DNA of 64,000 nt, from NCBI RefSeq assembly GCF_017591425.1, contig NW_024466599.1, positions 71,156,501 through 71,220,500 on the forward strand, read 5' to 3'. Positions 10,720 through 22,260 of the stretch are shown in pieces. The position numbers and the translations under genes were made by a program. The notes below the pieces were generated by a model that had not been told where the DNA came from, did no database searches, and saw only the letters and a program-made list of their open reading frames with translations. The stretch comes from Ochotona curzoniae. Taxonomy: Eukaryota; Chordata; Mammalia; Lagomorpha; Ochotonidae. Position 1 is the stretch's first letter, and every line of letters begins with the position of its first letter.

Positions 10720-11420
10720 GCTCCAGGGCCAGCAGTCCATTTCACACACCCTCCGTCTCATGGAGGAATACAGCCAGCCATGCTGGGGACAAGCCAATCA
10801 GACCTCAGCTGCACCTTTCTGCTCCCTCCCCTTGGAGCCTCAAGCGATCCTGAATACTACGCCAACACACTAGTGTTTCCCTAAGGTTCCACCTAACAGC
10901 GGGCACTCCACGGTCCAGGAGGATGTGAGTCAAAGCAAAGTTCTCCAAAGTCTCGTGCAGCATGTTTAGAAGTCACACGATACTTAGCACTTCAGAAGTT
11001 AAGAAGTTTTCTCACGGCTACCATCATGTGAATTTGGCACTCTAAGATGTCAAGCACGAGGCTCTCTGGCTTTGTCTCTGCCTCTCTCCAGCAGGCAACC
11101 TCAGCGAGTACTCAGCTTTTTTTAGGGTGAAAACAGAGCAGACACCATGCAGATGAGTGAACACAGCTGTATTCTAATCAAACTTTAGCAGCAGACACTG
11201 AAATGGGAAGCCTATGTGATTTTCGCCTGTCCTTCTTCTCTGGGTACTCCGCCATTTACAAATATAAAAGTCATTTTAGCTGTATAAAAGCAACTGGGCT
11301 ATTGTAGTGGGTGGAAATCCCTGAGAGAGAGAACAGGGGTGTGTAATGTCTAGTCCGGTAGCTATTTCTTCTGGCTCTGCTGGAATTATAGGAAGGACTT
11401 GAAATCAATAAATCTATAAC
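10720..11420. other. Unassigned DNA
   Basis: No gene, RNA or named repeat was recognised. The stretch is moderately GC-balanced and without long open frames. Confidence 0.5.
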
Positions 11421-11424
11421 AGGC

Positions 11425-11738
11425 TAACTTTTAAAGATTATTTTGATTTGAAAGGAAGAGTTTCAGAAAGAAGTAGCAACAGAGAGAAAGCTCTTCCTTC
11501 CGCTGGTTCACTCTTCAAACTGTCACAACAGTCTGAACTGAGACGATCTGAAGTCAGGAGCCAGGGGCTTCTTCTGGATCTCTCATGTGGGTGCAGGGGC
11601 CCAAAGACTTGACCCATCCATGGCTGCTCTCCCAGGCCACAAACAAGGAACTGGATCAAAAGCGGAGCAGCTGGGGCATGATCAGTGCCCACATGGGATG
11701 CCAGCACCAGAAGCAGAACTTTATACACAATGCCTGTC
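11425..11738 (-). mobile_element. CSINE
   Basis: Reverse CSINE order: 'taaagattattttgatttgaaaggaagag', 'gctggttcactc', 'ctcatgtgggtgcaggggcc', 'aggaactggatcaaaagcgg' and the head end 'cacaatgcctgtcc'. Confidence 0.85.
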
Positions 11739-11739
11739 C

Positions 11740-13460
11740 TTAAGTTGGTAATTCTGTGCGACTAGTAAGCAATGTTATAAATATCCAGATGGCTTTTGGC
11801 AGAAACGAAGGTTCCCTACTCCCAGAGAGGGTGAGGCGGAAACTCAGGACTGATTTAACCCTGAGTCACGGGGGAGGCCCGTGGGGGAGGCCGTGGGACC
11901 CTTGGGCACCCAGGGCTCAGGGCCAGAGCCCTGTCACCTGGACATCAGGCTGCTTGCCAGGTACGAGCAGCCACGGGATTTTTTTGTTGGTTACCAGGTG
12001 AGCAGAGTTGCTGCTGATACAACAAGAACTGTTTGCATGACCATTCTGGGTCATCGACTTGTGCTCTCTCCCACCTGCCACTTCTGACATTTCCAGCATC
12101 CTCATTTCTGTGATGAACAGAACCAATGTTCATGAACTACCTGATTTCTAGAAACTTCATTGTGGGACTTGGGATGGAATCAGCTTCTCCCTGCAACCCC
12201 ACACGCCCTCCTGGGAAACATCTCCCAGTGGGAACTACAGCTGCCAATGCCAGATGGCATCTCAGAGCACCGGAAGCCCTGTGTGTTGGCCCTCCCTCTT
12301 GCTTGCGAGGACCCGGTGGAAGCAAAGAGCCTCTCTTCACTTTTAATTCCGGCTCAGAGGCTGGACGTGGGCCTTTGTCTCAAACGCCGGGTGACGTTGT
12401 TGCTGTGGTTGCTGGCTAATCTATTTTCTGTTTGCTCGCTTACAAGCAATTTCTAAGGCTCTTGTGGAAATCATTGTTAGTCATTCCTATATTTAGCCTT
12501 GAGCTGAATCAATTTGGTGGCTTCAAAGCAAAGAGAAAGAAACACATACTCTCTCTTTCTCTCTCTCACACACGCAGACATACACACATATATGGAGTTA
12601 TTTTGATGGGAATGCACTTTTCCATGATTCTTACTTAAAAAAAAAAGCAGTGTATCTTCTGGAGGTGGGTGTGATTTTTGATAACAGATGTAGTCAAAGA
12701 AAAAGTATTTAAAAATCACATTTATGTCTAACTGACCTTAACAGGGCAAGTTTCCTCCCCCTCGGTGGGAGTCAAATTACCATGGGAACAGCCTGGATCT
12801 TTAGAGGGGTGCTTCCAAGGAAAACACATCTGGCAAATGCTGCTGGCCCTGCTTCCCCAGGGCATGGAGCTCCTTCATGGATTCCTCTAGAACTATCAAG
12901 GCTCTCCTGTGTCTAGGAGGTGGGCACCTTAGGGGTCCTCGGGTAGGATATAGGGGACCAAGGCCATTGGTGTGGGATCCTTAATGGCAGCGAATCAAGC
13001 ACTGACTGAGTTCAGGGCAGAATTGAATCCTCCTTTTCCTGTTGCAGTTTAGAGTTCAGGTAAGTCCCACCTGCCAAATTCACCGGAAAACTGGTGAATA
13101 TAACTAAGCAGGAGGAGGACCCCCCCCCGCCCCTGGCCCTAGCTCTAGCCCTGACTATCCTTCCTCCCCTTGGCATCCAATCAGGGCCCTTCAGGAAGCA
13201 GCCCAGAGGGTTGGAGGGCCAGCCTGGACCCCCAACAGCCCTCAAGAAAACCTCCATGCATCAGTTCTCATGTACCAACCTGTGATCGAGAGGCAGCCAA
13301 GCTGAGCACCATATACTGCAGAGCATTCATGTAAAATGGTATTAAAACATAGATAGTCTCTGATCCTAAAGAAAAATGAAAATAAATTAAAAAGCAAGAG
13401 AAACATGCAAAAGTATAAGATCCATTTGTAGTTTTTTCTCAATAATGCACATTTTTCATT
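11740..13460. other. Unassigned DNA with short simple repeats
   Basis: No gene is supported. Around 12545-12595 is a CT-rich then CA/TA-rich stretch. Around 13125-13135 is a C-run. A locally GC-rich patch at 11860-11950 lacks CpG density typical of a CpG island by eye. Confidence 0.5.
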
Positions 13461-13464
13461 GGCA

Positions 13465-13741
13465 TTTAAAAGACAGAGAGATCCTCTAGCTGGTCGTTCA
13501 CTTCCCAGAAGGCCACAATGGCTAGGGCTGGGATAAACCAAAGCAAGGGGCCAGGAGATTCATTTGGGTCTCTTACTTGGTTCAGGGATCCAACCACATG
13601 CACCATCTTTGGCTCCTGTCCCAGGTGCATTAGCAGGGAGATGGTTCAGAAGTGCAGTAGCTGGGACTTGAGCCAACACTCATAGGGAATGCCATTATCG
13701 TAAGTGGCAGGTTAACCCACTGAAACACAATGCTGGCCCCA
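13465..13741 (-). mobile_element. CSINE, older subtype
   Basis: Reverse order: 'aaaagacagagagatcctct', 'gggtctcttacttggttcag', 'gtgcattagcagggagatgg', 'gcagtagctgggacttgagc' and the head end 'cacaatgctggcccca'. Confidence 0.8.
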
Positions 13742-13842
13742 GACTTTAACTCTTTGGGCAGCAACATAAACTTACATTTTAATGGCATTTCCGTGATTTT
13801 TTTTTACAAAGTATCTTCATATTGGAGTGGTTGTTCCGAGTA

Positions 13843-13965
13843 TGGCTGCATATAAGAACTACTTGAAAGAAAGCATTTAAATTCCCATGCCCAGGCCTCA
13901 CTGTCATGGCTGGGCCCAGACTGCAGTCCTTTTTAAAGGCTCTCTAGGGGATTCCTACATGCACA
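13843..13965 (+). mobile_element. MER5A-like DNA-transposon fragment
   Basis: 'tataagaactacttgaaaga', 'ccatgcccaggcctcactgt' and 'ggctctctaggggattccta' follow the layout of MER5A-type hAT nonautonomous elements ('atcagaatcacctggaggg ... gctgggcccca'). Diverged. Confidence 0.45.
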
Positions 13966-13969
13966 TAAG

Positions 13970-14205
13970 GGGCTGGCATTGTGGTGCCACGAATTAAGCT
14001 GCCCTCTGCAACACTGACATCCCAGCTGAAAGCCAGTTCAAGTCCTGGCTGCTCCACTTCTGACCTAGCTCCCTGCTAATCCACTTGGGAGAGCAGCAGA
14101 TGACAGCCTAAGTGTTTGGGCCCTGTCTCCCTCATGAAAGACCCCAATGGACTTTCATCCTATCTTGCACCTGGCTCAGCCTAAGTCATTGTGGTCATTT
14201 GGGAG
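13970..14205 (+). mobile_element. CSINE, older subtype
   Basis: Sense order: 'ggctggcattgtggtgccac', 'gttcaagtcctggctgctcc' (B-box region), 'ccctgctaatccacttggga' and 'cctaagtgtttgggccctg'. The 3' end is replaced by unrelated sequence before an A-tail. Confidence 0.8.
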
Positions 14206-14284
14206 AGAGAACCAATGAACCTGTTAAGCTACAGTGCTGGATCACCAATCACTCTTCTAAATGCTCCACGGGTATTAACTCATG

Positions 14285-14425
14285 AATAATAATAACAACA
14301 GCTAATGCTTTGTTTCATACTGAGCATGCTCCTGGCACAGTGCTAAGTGCTCTACAGACATTAATTTAGGTACAAACAAGACAAGCAGCAGAGAGATGAA
14401 GTAACTTGTCTGAGATCAAGTCCTT
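14285..14425 (+). mobile_element. MIR
   Basis: 'aataataacaacagctaatg', 'ctcctggcacagtgctaagt', 'gctctacagacattaattta' and 'agagagatgaagtaacttgt' reproduce the MIR consensus order over about 140 bases. Confidence 0.85.
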
Positions 14426-14609
14426 GGAGGTGACATTTAAGGGGATTGCCAGGCAACCCAGCTTGAGAATGTGGCAGGGCAGGCTGGGTGAGACATGGGC
14501 CACTGAGCAATGCCAAGGAGCGGCTGGCCACATGGGTCACAAGATTAGTGCAGGAGTGGCCAGGGTCTCCCTAGGGGCTTGGACAGTTACAGCAGAACAC
14601 AGAAGCTGG

Positions 14610-14950
14610 GTGACTTACTCTCACCTGCACTTATTTCTTACGGCCCAAGAGGCCAAAAATCAAAGCTCTGGGTCTGCTGGTATCTGGAGAGGTACTCTGC
14701 CCTGGTTCATGGGTCACTGTCTTCGTAGGCTCCTAATATAGTCAAGAGGGAAGAGAGAAGGGAGTGCTTGGGTCAGTCTTCTACAAAGACCAGATTCCAT
14801 TGTGGGAGCTGCACCCTCATGCCTTAATCCCTCCTAGGGATCCCACTTCCAAATATCCTCACAATGAGGGTTCGATTTTTAACACATCAGTGAGAAGGGC
14901 AAGAGAACACACACACACACATTGAGGCCATAAACATGGCATCTGAACTA
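14610..14950 (-). mobile_element. MaLR/MLT-type LTR fragment
   Basis: 'ctgggtctgctggtatctgg', 'caagagggaagagagaaggg', then 'agcaccctcat'-like and 'ccctcctagggatcccact', 'aacacatcagtgagaagggcaagagaacac' and 'attgaggccataaacatgg' match the antisense layout of old MaLR LTRs, including the end in which a 'ggggaacacaaacattcagaccatag'-type sequence is expected. A short CA run (14908-14921) lies inside. Confidence 0.6.
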
Positions 14951-14954
14951 GGCC

Positions 14955-15210
14955 ACAGACACTTCATCCTGGACCCAAGATGGAACAATTAAAATGCCAA
15001 GTGCTCTTCCCGCATGGATTGCTGAGAACAGAAGATGCGAAGGTGGGGTGCTATCAGCCAGCCTGACCCCACAGAGCACAGCCAGGGTAGGGCTGAGTCT
15101 CAACCTGCAGATTCAGCCGGGCTTGGCTCCACCTCCACGTCTCAGTAGTAGGAAATTCTTCTGCTTTCTTGCTAAATCAGAACTGGATTTCTCATGGACA
15201 TGAAAAGGTA
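14955..15210. other. Unassigned DNA
   Basis: Nothing recognised. Confidence 0.5.
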
Positions 15211-15214
15211 TGAA

Positions 15215-15340
15215 TTCCAGAGCTGCTTGGTACTAGCTATTTGACTTCTCCGAGCCTCCATTTTCTCATCTATAAAAAGAGACTAATACTACCTCCATCA
15301 CATCGCTGCTGAGTAGAGTGCTAGCAAATAATGCATGTTA
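15215..15340 (-). mobile_element. MIR
   Basis: 'ggtactagctatttgacttc', 'gagcctccattttctcatct', 'gactaatactacctccatca' and 'aaataatgcatgtta' are the antisense MIR order ('tgtgaccttgggcaagtc ... cctcagtttcctcatctgta ... taatgcatgtaaa'). Confidence 0.8.
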
Positions 15341-15344
15341 GCTT

Positions 15345-17400
15345 CCAACCATCCCCACTCCACTCCACCAGTGGTTCCAAATATAAAACTGAGTTCTGGA
15401 TTAAAGAGACGCAACACGGGGTGAGGATGAAGAGGAGCTATAAAACTAATGAGATGACCCTTGCCTCAGGAAGCAAGAACCAGCTGGCCCAAAGAGCTCC
15501 GCCAGCGAGCATCAGAAAGTGCAGAGCTCAGATAGGAAATGGGCAAGACTCCCCCAATTCAATGGATAAATAGGGTGCGTTCACCTCGTAAAGTCACCAC
15601 GTCTTTAAACACACTCGAATGAACCTTGCCTGCAGGAGAGGACTCATGAAGAGGGTGGCTGGAGAGGGGAGCGGTGACTGGGAAAATCTGCACTGTAGTT
15701 GGCCGATTTCAGTTCGGGCCCTCTGATGCAGCGTCTTCACTGGCTAGTGTTTCTGCTTTTTGTGGTTCTTCTTATTTTAGTCATTTTTTTTCTTCCATTC
15801 AAGATCATTTTTTTTCCTCTGGAGAGCTGCACAGATATCAAAAACAAAATCGATCATCTCCTGTTCACAGAACATCAGTTTTGAATACGGTATCTTAAAT
15901 CTATATGTCTTTTGAACTTGGCCTAACTGAAGACTTCTGTGTTAGTTATTCATGAAGAAACTTACAAGCAAATCAATGAAGACTTAAAATATTGCTTGCT
16001 TGCCCTGCATCAGCAATGGAACCTTCTGTTGTCTTTTAATGTCCCAGCACTATCCTGAGAATCACAGTGAGGCAAAGATGACATCAGCTGCTTAAAATCT
16101 AGGTGGGGAGGAAGATAGATTCCCACAAGGTGAGTAACAGGTGAGAGTGAGACTTTATCTGTAACATGCAGAGCTTCAATGAAGCATAAGGACAGAGAAA
16201 GAATTTAACACAACCTGTTGCGATCGGCGAAGGTTCGCGGAATATGGGACAAAGCCCAGGTGGGTGTTTAAACAGTACACACAGTTCAGAGAAGTCCACA
16301 GCAAAAGGAATCTCTGGCAGAAGTTGAACAATGAGGAGCCAAAGCCACAGCTCTGTAGGAGCCTGGGCTACAAGAAGGTCCAGCTGAGGAGTGCATCATG
16401 ACCATGATGGATGAATTAACACAAGAAAGAGAACATCAGGCTAGCCCTGGTCTGCCCAATACAGAATGGACATGATGACCATAATGAGAGGTCTGGCACA
16501 GCTGGGCTGTAGGGACGTGCAATGGGTCAGGTGCACACTGAGGCCTGCTCATCTCCCCCTCTCCCACACAATGGCCACCACTGCCCCAGGGACAATCTGC
16601 GCAACCACATTCAATTCCAGCAAGCAAGGCAGTGGCAGGTGACAAGAAAAGAGCAGGGACTTTCTCTTGATTGATAGGGGGATTTTACCATAATCTTCCC
16701 TGATTAGAAGGTTTCAGAAATGTAGGTCCTGGTCACCCCTAGTTGCAAGGAAGAGTTGCTAAATGAAGGTGCATCTAGCAGCATTAGCTTTCACTGAAGG
16801 AATCTATGCTCTCCAACAGGAAGAGGGGATTGAGGGTGATGCTGACTGTTAGACCTGCACAGCATCCACTCCATGGGGTCAGGAGGAAGCAAGTGGAGTC
16901 TGAAAGGCCAGTAAGGTCTTGGAAGGCCTGGAAGGCGACTGACACGTTAGCCATAGAATCATAATTCTCAGACTCAAAACAGGTGATGAGAACACAAGAA
17001 CCATCTGAGAAGATTGCTTGCGTTCCTCACCCAGGGATTCTAATACAGGAGAATGGAGCAGGGCCTGGGAGTCCCCATGCAAAAGGAGCATCCATGCGAT
17101 CGGAGCAGGTGGCCTCGTGAGCTCACTGTGGAAGGCGTGGCACGAAAGAGACACTGTAAGGTCTCAGTCTCCAGAGTGAGGAAGCTGGGCAGGTCAACGG
17201 GCAGTGCTGACCAGGGGCTATTCAAGCAAGCTGCAAGAGGACTACAGTTGAGTGATTGCAGAAGGAAGCAAAGAGAGATTTTGATATTGCGAAGAGGGGA
17301 CTGGACTAATGGCAAAAAAGAAGGTGGTAAAGACAAATATAGGAGTCTCAGTCCCTTATGAAACATCTGCATCAACCACACCTTGCTGTTTAACACTCCC
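15345..17400. other. Unassigned DNA, two kilobases, no supported gene
   Basis: No repeat family or RNA gene was recognised. A plus-strand frame at 15699-15884 has a run of hydrophobic residues (VFLLFVVLLILVIFFLPF), but this comes from a T-rich tract and has no support. Minus-strand frames near 16879-17411 overlap one another and lack domains. Confidence 0.5.
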
Positions 17401-17406
17401 CGTGGT

Positions 17407-17455
17407 CCCAATAGCTACTTCCTTCCCACTCCCAATAGCTACTTCCTTCCCACTC
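17407..17455. repeat. Tandem duplication of a 24-base unit, two copies
   Basis: The unit beginning 'cccaatagctacttccttcc' occurs twice in direct succession with no mismatch seen, which suggests a recent local slippage. Confidence 0.9.
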
Positions 17456-17515
17456 CGTAGATGGGGAAACAGCTTCAGAGGAGTGAGTTAACTGCTTATG
17501 TCCTGAGTGAGCAGG
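17450..17515 (+). mobile_element. MIR scrap
   Basis: 'gtagatggggaaacagcttc' and 'gagtgagttaactgcttatgtcc' resemble the MIR segment 'gatgaggaaactgag ... gttaagtaacttgccc'. Short. Confidence 0.45.
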
Positions 17516-17844
17516 AGCAGGGGTGGCAGAACTTACATCTTTCTAACCTGCAAACCTCTCATTTTTAAAGCCTTCCACCAAGAAGGCCACTCACAACCTC
17601 TCTCCACAATTTCCTTTGATGGCCACTGGCAGTCTCATTCCATGAACTTGAGATAGGTATATCAGAAGACTTCATCTCGGTTGGAAGAAAAATGTTTTTC
17701 TATACGTTTTTGTCAGAAACGGTTGCATCTCTTACAAGTCAGTGGGATTGGAGACTGAATTGTGCAATAAAGATGCTTCTCTTGATTGTTCTTGGACAGA
17801 GAAGTGTAATGGTCCAGAGCTGCTGAAGGCCCACATGGTCATGG

Positions 17845-18155
17845 GTGGGAATGATTTGGTGCAGTGGTTAAACTGCTGCTTGGGACCCCCACATCTCGTA
17901 AATTAGTGCCTGGTTCAAGTCCCAGCTCTGCTCCTGATTCCAGCTTCCTGCTAATGCCCACCCTGGGAGTGCTGACTCAAGCAACAGTCCTTGCTACCCA
18001 TCAGGGAAGCCCACATGGAATTCCTGGTTCCTGGCATTTGTGTGGCCTTATCCTGTATGGGAATGAATTTTCAGGCGGGAGATCTCAGTCGCTCTCTCTT
18101 TTATCATTGCCTCCCTCCCTCCATCTTTCTGCCTTACAAATAAATAAACAAAAAT
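17845..18155 (+). mobile_element. CSINE, older subtype, with A-rich tail
   Basis: Sense order: 'aatgatttggtgcagtggtt', 'ggttcaagtcccagctctgc', 'cttcctgctaatgcccaccc', 'cccacatggaattcctggtt' and a tail of 'aaataaataaacaaaaatga'. Confidence 0.85.
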
Positions 18156-18204
18156 GAAACAGACCTGTCATGTGACTGAAAGGGGTGGCAACTGTAGTTG
18201 CATT

Positions 18205-18236
18205 TTAATGATAAGCCAAAAAAGGCTTATCATTAA
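18205..18236. repeat. Perfect inverted repeat, 13-base stem and 6-base A loop
   Basis: Left arm ttaatgataagcc (18205-18217), loop aaaaaa, right arm ggcttatcattaa (18224-18236). All 13 positions pair. It could fold as a hairpin in RNA or extrude in DNA. There is no following U-run or gene, so no terminator role is claimed. Confidence 0.9.
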
Positions 18237-18239
18237 TTA

Positions 18240-18795
18240 AGCAGGTTCACAGCTAAAGGTGGAAAACAAAATGCTGACCTTGTGACAAGAGCAAAGCCCA
18301 CAGGGTGAATCTTTGGGAATGAGCTTGGTTATGACCTTCAGCATCTGGGGACCTAGTTTTGCTCCCTCATACCTCCTGGCTTCCACAATGAACTCTTCCA
18401 CTAGCACCCAAGAGGCAGGCAGCTTCCAGCCCCTGCACTGTCGGCCTTGCCAACCATCCTCTGTCCTCCGTGTGGATTCTGTTACCAGGTGCTTCCTCCG
18501 TAAGAGAGCAGAGAATACGGGAGCCAGTAATTCATAACTTCATTGCTGATTTACATTTTTGTTAGGTAAGGGGGAAAGATAAACACAGCTAAAGCAAGGT
18601 ATTTATAGCATTGTGTAGTGATTCAGAGGTATTAATAACACCTGGGACTCGCCAAGTGTCGTTGCCTCAAAAAGGCTTTGCTAAACAAAACTGCTCAAGC
18701 TTACCACACGCATGGGGAGAGACGGACTGTGTTTGTTAGTCACAAGCCCCAGTTCACAGTTGGGTGGTAGTTGCTGCGTCTCATGAGGGGTTTTC
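18240..18795. other. Unassigned DNA
   Basis: No gene, RNA or repeat family was recognised. Confidence 0.5.
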
Positions 18796-18799
18796 TTTT

Positions 18800-18885
18800 T
18801 CCTTTTATAGATAAATAAAGGAGGGCATGAGCAGGCAGGAACTTGTCCAAGGTTCATCAGCTGGTAAGGATCCGACTCCAGCCTG
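18800..18885 (+). mobile_element. MIR fragment
   Basis: 'ttatagataaataaaggagg' and 'gaacttgtccaaggttcatc' then 'agctggtaaggatccgactc' follow the MIR pattern 'taacttgcccaaggtcacacagctagtaag'. Confidence 0.6.
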
Positions 18886-18924
18886 GAGATGCCAAAACAC
18901 ACAACTCTGTGTACTTGGCAATGC

Positions 18925-19040
18925 CAACTTAACTTCCAAAGAGTTCATGGAAAGATACAAGATATGTTTATTTTGATACAAGAAGTTGAAGTCCATGCAC
19001 GATTTTTTGCATCGTACATATTTGGCATGGATTTGTTCCA
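18925..19040 (+). mobile_element. Mariner/MITE-like short element fragment
   Basis: 'gtttattttgatacaagaag' followed by 'ttgaagtccatgcacgattt' and 'ttgcatcgtacatattt' matches the same short element seen at 23026, 32288 and 43937. Common features are a 'tttattttggtgcaaaaa' start and a 'tccatgcat' centre. Naming as mariner-derived is from memory of similar elements. Confidence 0.5.
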
Positions 19041-19059
19041 GTGTCCTCGTACATGGTCA

Positions 19060-19463
19060 TCAGGAGTTTGGAGCATTAGCATAGGACCAAGGGCGAGAAT
19101 GGAGACTCCCGCTGCCTGGGCTGCCATGCTGATACAACACGGAATGCAGCAGAGTGAAGTCTCAAAGTAAACTAGAAATCAAGGGGTATGGTCAGGAGTC
19201 TGACTCCTCAAGCATTGATTGAGAAAACCACCACACTCCTCCTGTACAGCGGGGACTGTTGGGAACTTTGAGTTCAGTCTGTGATGCTGTATTGAGCCTT
19301 GCACTCTTAACATGAGCAGCTACGGAACTGGGAACAATAAAGAAGTAATTCTTTGTAACCATCACATGAAAGGAAGATAAGAATGTATAGAATGGCTCCA
19401 CATTTGTGCTAGGTTCTGCCTGAGTGTGTTGTAATGGGGGCATGGAAGTGGAATTATAACCCT
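19060..19463. other. Unassigned DNA
   Basis: Nothing recognised. Confidence 0.5.
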
Positions 19464-19826
19464 GAGTGGCATTCTTTTTTTTTTTTAAGGATTTTTTTTT
19501 TGTTGTTGTTGGAAAGTCAGATATACAGAGAGGAGGAGAGACAGACAGGAAGATCTTCCATCCTATGATTCACTCCCCAAGTAAGCGCAATGGCTAGAAC
19601 TGCGCCAGCCTGAAGCCAGGAACCAGGAACTTCTTCTGGGTCTTCTATGCAGGTGCAGGGTCCCAAGGCTTTGGGCTGTACTCAACTGCTTTCCCAGGCC
19701 AAAAGCAGGGAGCTGCTGGGAAGAAGGGCTGCTGAGATTAGAACCAGGACCCTTATGGGATTCTGGAGTGTGCAAGGCAAGGACTTTATACTAGAATATG
19801 GTGCTGGGCTCTAGAGTGGCATTCTT
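19464..19826 (-). mobile_element. CSINE with perfect 13-base target-site duplication
   Basis: The element body is 19477-19813, reverse oriented ('gttggaaagtcagatataca', 'cagggtcccaaggctttggg', head end 'atggtgctgggct'). The flanks gagtggcattctt at 19464-19476 and 19814-19826 are identical, which marks the exact insertion and implies a relatively recent event. Confidence 0.93.
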
Positions 19827-19829
19827 ATT

Positions 19830-20234
19830 GGACAGGAATAGTAGCTTGGTTCCAGTAGGGAAATTGGAACATGAGAAAGAAGATATCAAAGGAGAAGCTG
19901 TTATATAGGAGGAAAGTTCCAGAAATCTCCATAATGGATCTGATAGATCTGGGAACAAATACTAGGCTATATGTACACAAGTGAGATTTCCCCAAGACCA
20001 GACAGAAAACATTTCCTGGCAGGTGAGAGGAGGGTGAAGATTTCAGGGATAGCACAGTGCTTGGAAATGCTGGCGGTCCGACTAGTCAGAGGGAAGAAAC
20101 CTCACCAGACAGAGAAGAATCCTAGGAGTTCTGTTAAGACTTCAGAAAAACTGGCCCGAAGGTGAGGGTTGTGCTAAGTTGTCCTGACAAAGCATAAAAC
20201 CAAGTGTTACCCATTAATTAACTTGCTGGCCAAA
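19830..20234. other. Unassigned DNA
   Basis: No gene or repeat was recognised. A lagomorph or older repeat too diverged to see is possible. Confidence 0.45.
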
Positions 20235-21111
20235 TAAAACCAGCACTCTATAGAGCAAGGAAGTGTAATTCAGGTCCTGAGCTAACATTGCATTTTATGA
20301 AGTGCAGCATTCCCAAAACATCACTAGACAAAGAAGTAGAAGCTACAACTTAATGCCAGGAGTAGAACAACCAGCAGGAACAGACACAGAAAGAAAGGAC
20401 ATCGAGTGAAATTAACAGATAAGAAACCTTAAAAAGTTATTACATTTTTAGCAAGAATTTAAAGGAAATGTAAATATGATAAGTCAGTAGGACAGACATA
20501 AAATTGAGCATGTATGTAATTGTAGTCTAATAAGTTATTATACAAAACACTGAAAATATGATGACTTTCTTTTTACCCAAATTTGATAAAATGTATGAAA
20601 CTATGCGGTTCACATCCAGTAATCTAAAAAAAAAATCCTGAGTATAATAAGCAAAGTGAAGATTACACCTAGGAATTTCAGAGCAGCAAAACTAGAGAAA
20701 ATGTTCATGTCAGACGGATTCCAAAAAGACACATGCGTGGAAGACATCAGCAAGGAGATCTGATGGAATGATCCCTCAAGGTGTGCAGGAAAACAAGGTC
20801 AACCTAGCATCCTATTTCTAGAAAATGCATTCTGAAAAACAAAACAAAGGTGGTCTAAGGCAGTTTGAATCTTAACAAGGGATTTCTCAACATGCTATCT
20901 CACCAAAAATGTTACAGACATTCGTTTGGCTGAAGGGAGCTAGAAGCAGATGGCAAATAATAGCATTTTTGTTTCTCAGTTTCTTGAAAGACACTTTACT
21001 GTTTTAAACAAAACTTATAAGACTGTATAGGGAGGTCAATAATATATTTAGAACTCAAATATATGACTATTTGATGACTATTACTGTCATATTTTTATAT
21101 TCTATGAAGCA

Positions 21112-21397
21112 TTTTTTTTTATTTGAAAGACAAAATAAGAGAAAGGGAGAGAGAGAATCAGATGGCTGCAGCCATTAGGGCTGAGCCAAGGCTGAAAGCA
21201 GGACCCAGGCTCTCAGGCCAGGTGTTCCCTGCGAGTGGCAGGCAGGGGCCCGCTGGAGCATCTTCTGCTTCCCTGCAAGGTGCATCAGCAGGAACTTAGA
21301 TCGGAAGCAGAGAAGCTGGAACTTGAAATGGTGCCTGGAAGGGAATCCCATGTCACAGGCAGTGCCTTAACAGGCTGCACTACAACATTGGCCTCAA
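21112..21397 (-). mobile_element. CSINE, older subtype, inside LINE-1
   Basis: Reverse order: 'ttatttgaaagacaaaataa', 'gagagagaatcagatggctg', 'gtgcatcagcaggaacttag', 'gcagagaagctggaacttga' and the head end 'ctacaacattggcctc'. Confidence 0.82.
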
Positions 21398-22147
21398 GTT
21401 AAATATTGACTGAAGATATATTGTGAATGGAAGAACATGTAGGTTAATGTCTAGAGCAAACATTAAAAACCCATGCCGGTAGAAGAAAGAGAATGGAATA
21501 CATAAAATTTTTAATTAATTCAAAACAATGAATGAAAGGCAGAAAGAACAGATGGATTAAATATAAAACAAATAGCAACATTGGTTAAACATTTCAGTTA
21601 AAGACTAGAACTTATCAGACTGGATAAATATTGCAAGATTTGATTCTTTATTATTTACTAGGCATGTACTTTATAAAAAAATGCACCAGAATTAGAAACA
21701 AAAGAAGGGGGAAAGATATTATCACACATTATGAATTGTGAAAAACCTTGGATATGTAAGCTGATATGTTGAGGTGGATGGATATTGCCAGAGGAAAAAA
21801 GGAATGTTTCATAATAACAAAAAGAAAGTTTATCGAGAAGGCAAAACAATTCTATTTGTGTGTATACCATTAATGAAAGCATCAAAACACATCCAGGAAA
21901 AGCCAGAGAGAAACAAACAAATCCACAATTAAATTTATACTTACATTTCTATAATTAATGGGAGAAATAGACAAAAAGAATGTTTAAACATAAATGGTAA
22001 ACAGTAAACAGAATAAAATATTCCTCTTCAATGTGCATTCATTTAAAGGAATATCCAGAAATTACTCTTCTAACTAAAAACTTTCGCTCAAACAAAACTC
22101 CATAATCACATGGCTTCACTATTGAAATACATGAAGTTTTTTAAAAA

Positions 22148-22148
22148 A

Positions 22149-22208
<60 letters not shown>

Positions 22209-22260
22209 GTCTGTCTTTCTGTCTTTCTGTCTTTCTGTCTTTCTGTCTTTCTTTCTTGTT
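22148..22260. repeat. (TTTC)n then (TTTCTGTC)n microsatellite
   Basis: About 60 bases of pure TTTC repeats pass into alternating TTTC and TGTC units. It joins the T-rich tail end of the reverse-oriented SINE that follows, so it probably grew from that SINE's A-tail. Confidence 0.97.

Noticed and set aside
11860..11950. GC-rich patch considered as a CpG-island promoter
   Set aside because: Too short and few CpGs by eye; no gene start follows.
13865..14210. SINE B-box (gttcaagtcc) considered as a tRNA gene
   Set aside because: The promoter boxes belong to the tRNA-derived SINE; no cloverleaf with an acceptor stem is present.
15699..15884. Frame with a strong hydrophobic stretch
   Set aside because: Hydrophobicity arises from a T-rich tract; no conserved residues or context.
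18205..18236. Hairpin considered as a transcription terminator
   Set aside because: Mammalian context, no gene before it and no U-run after it.
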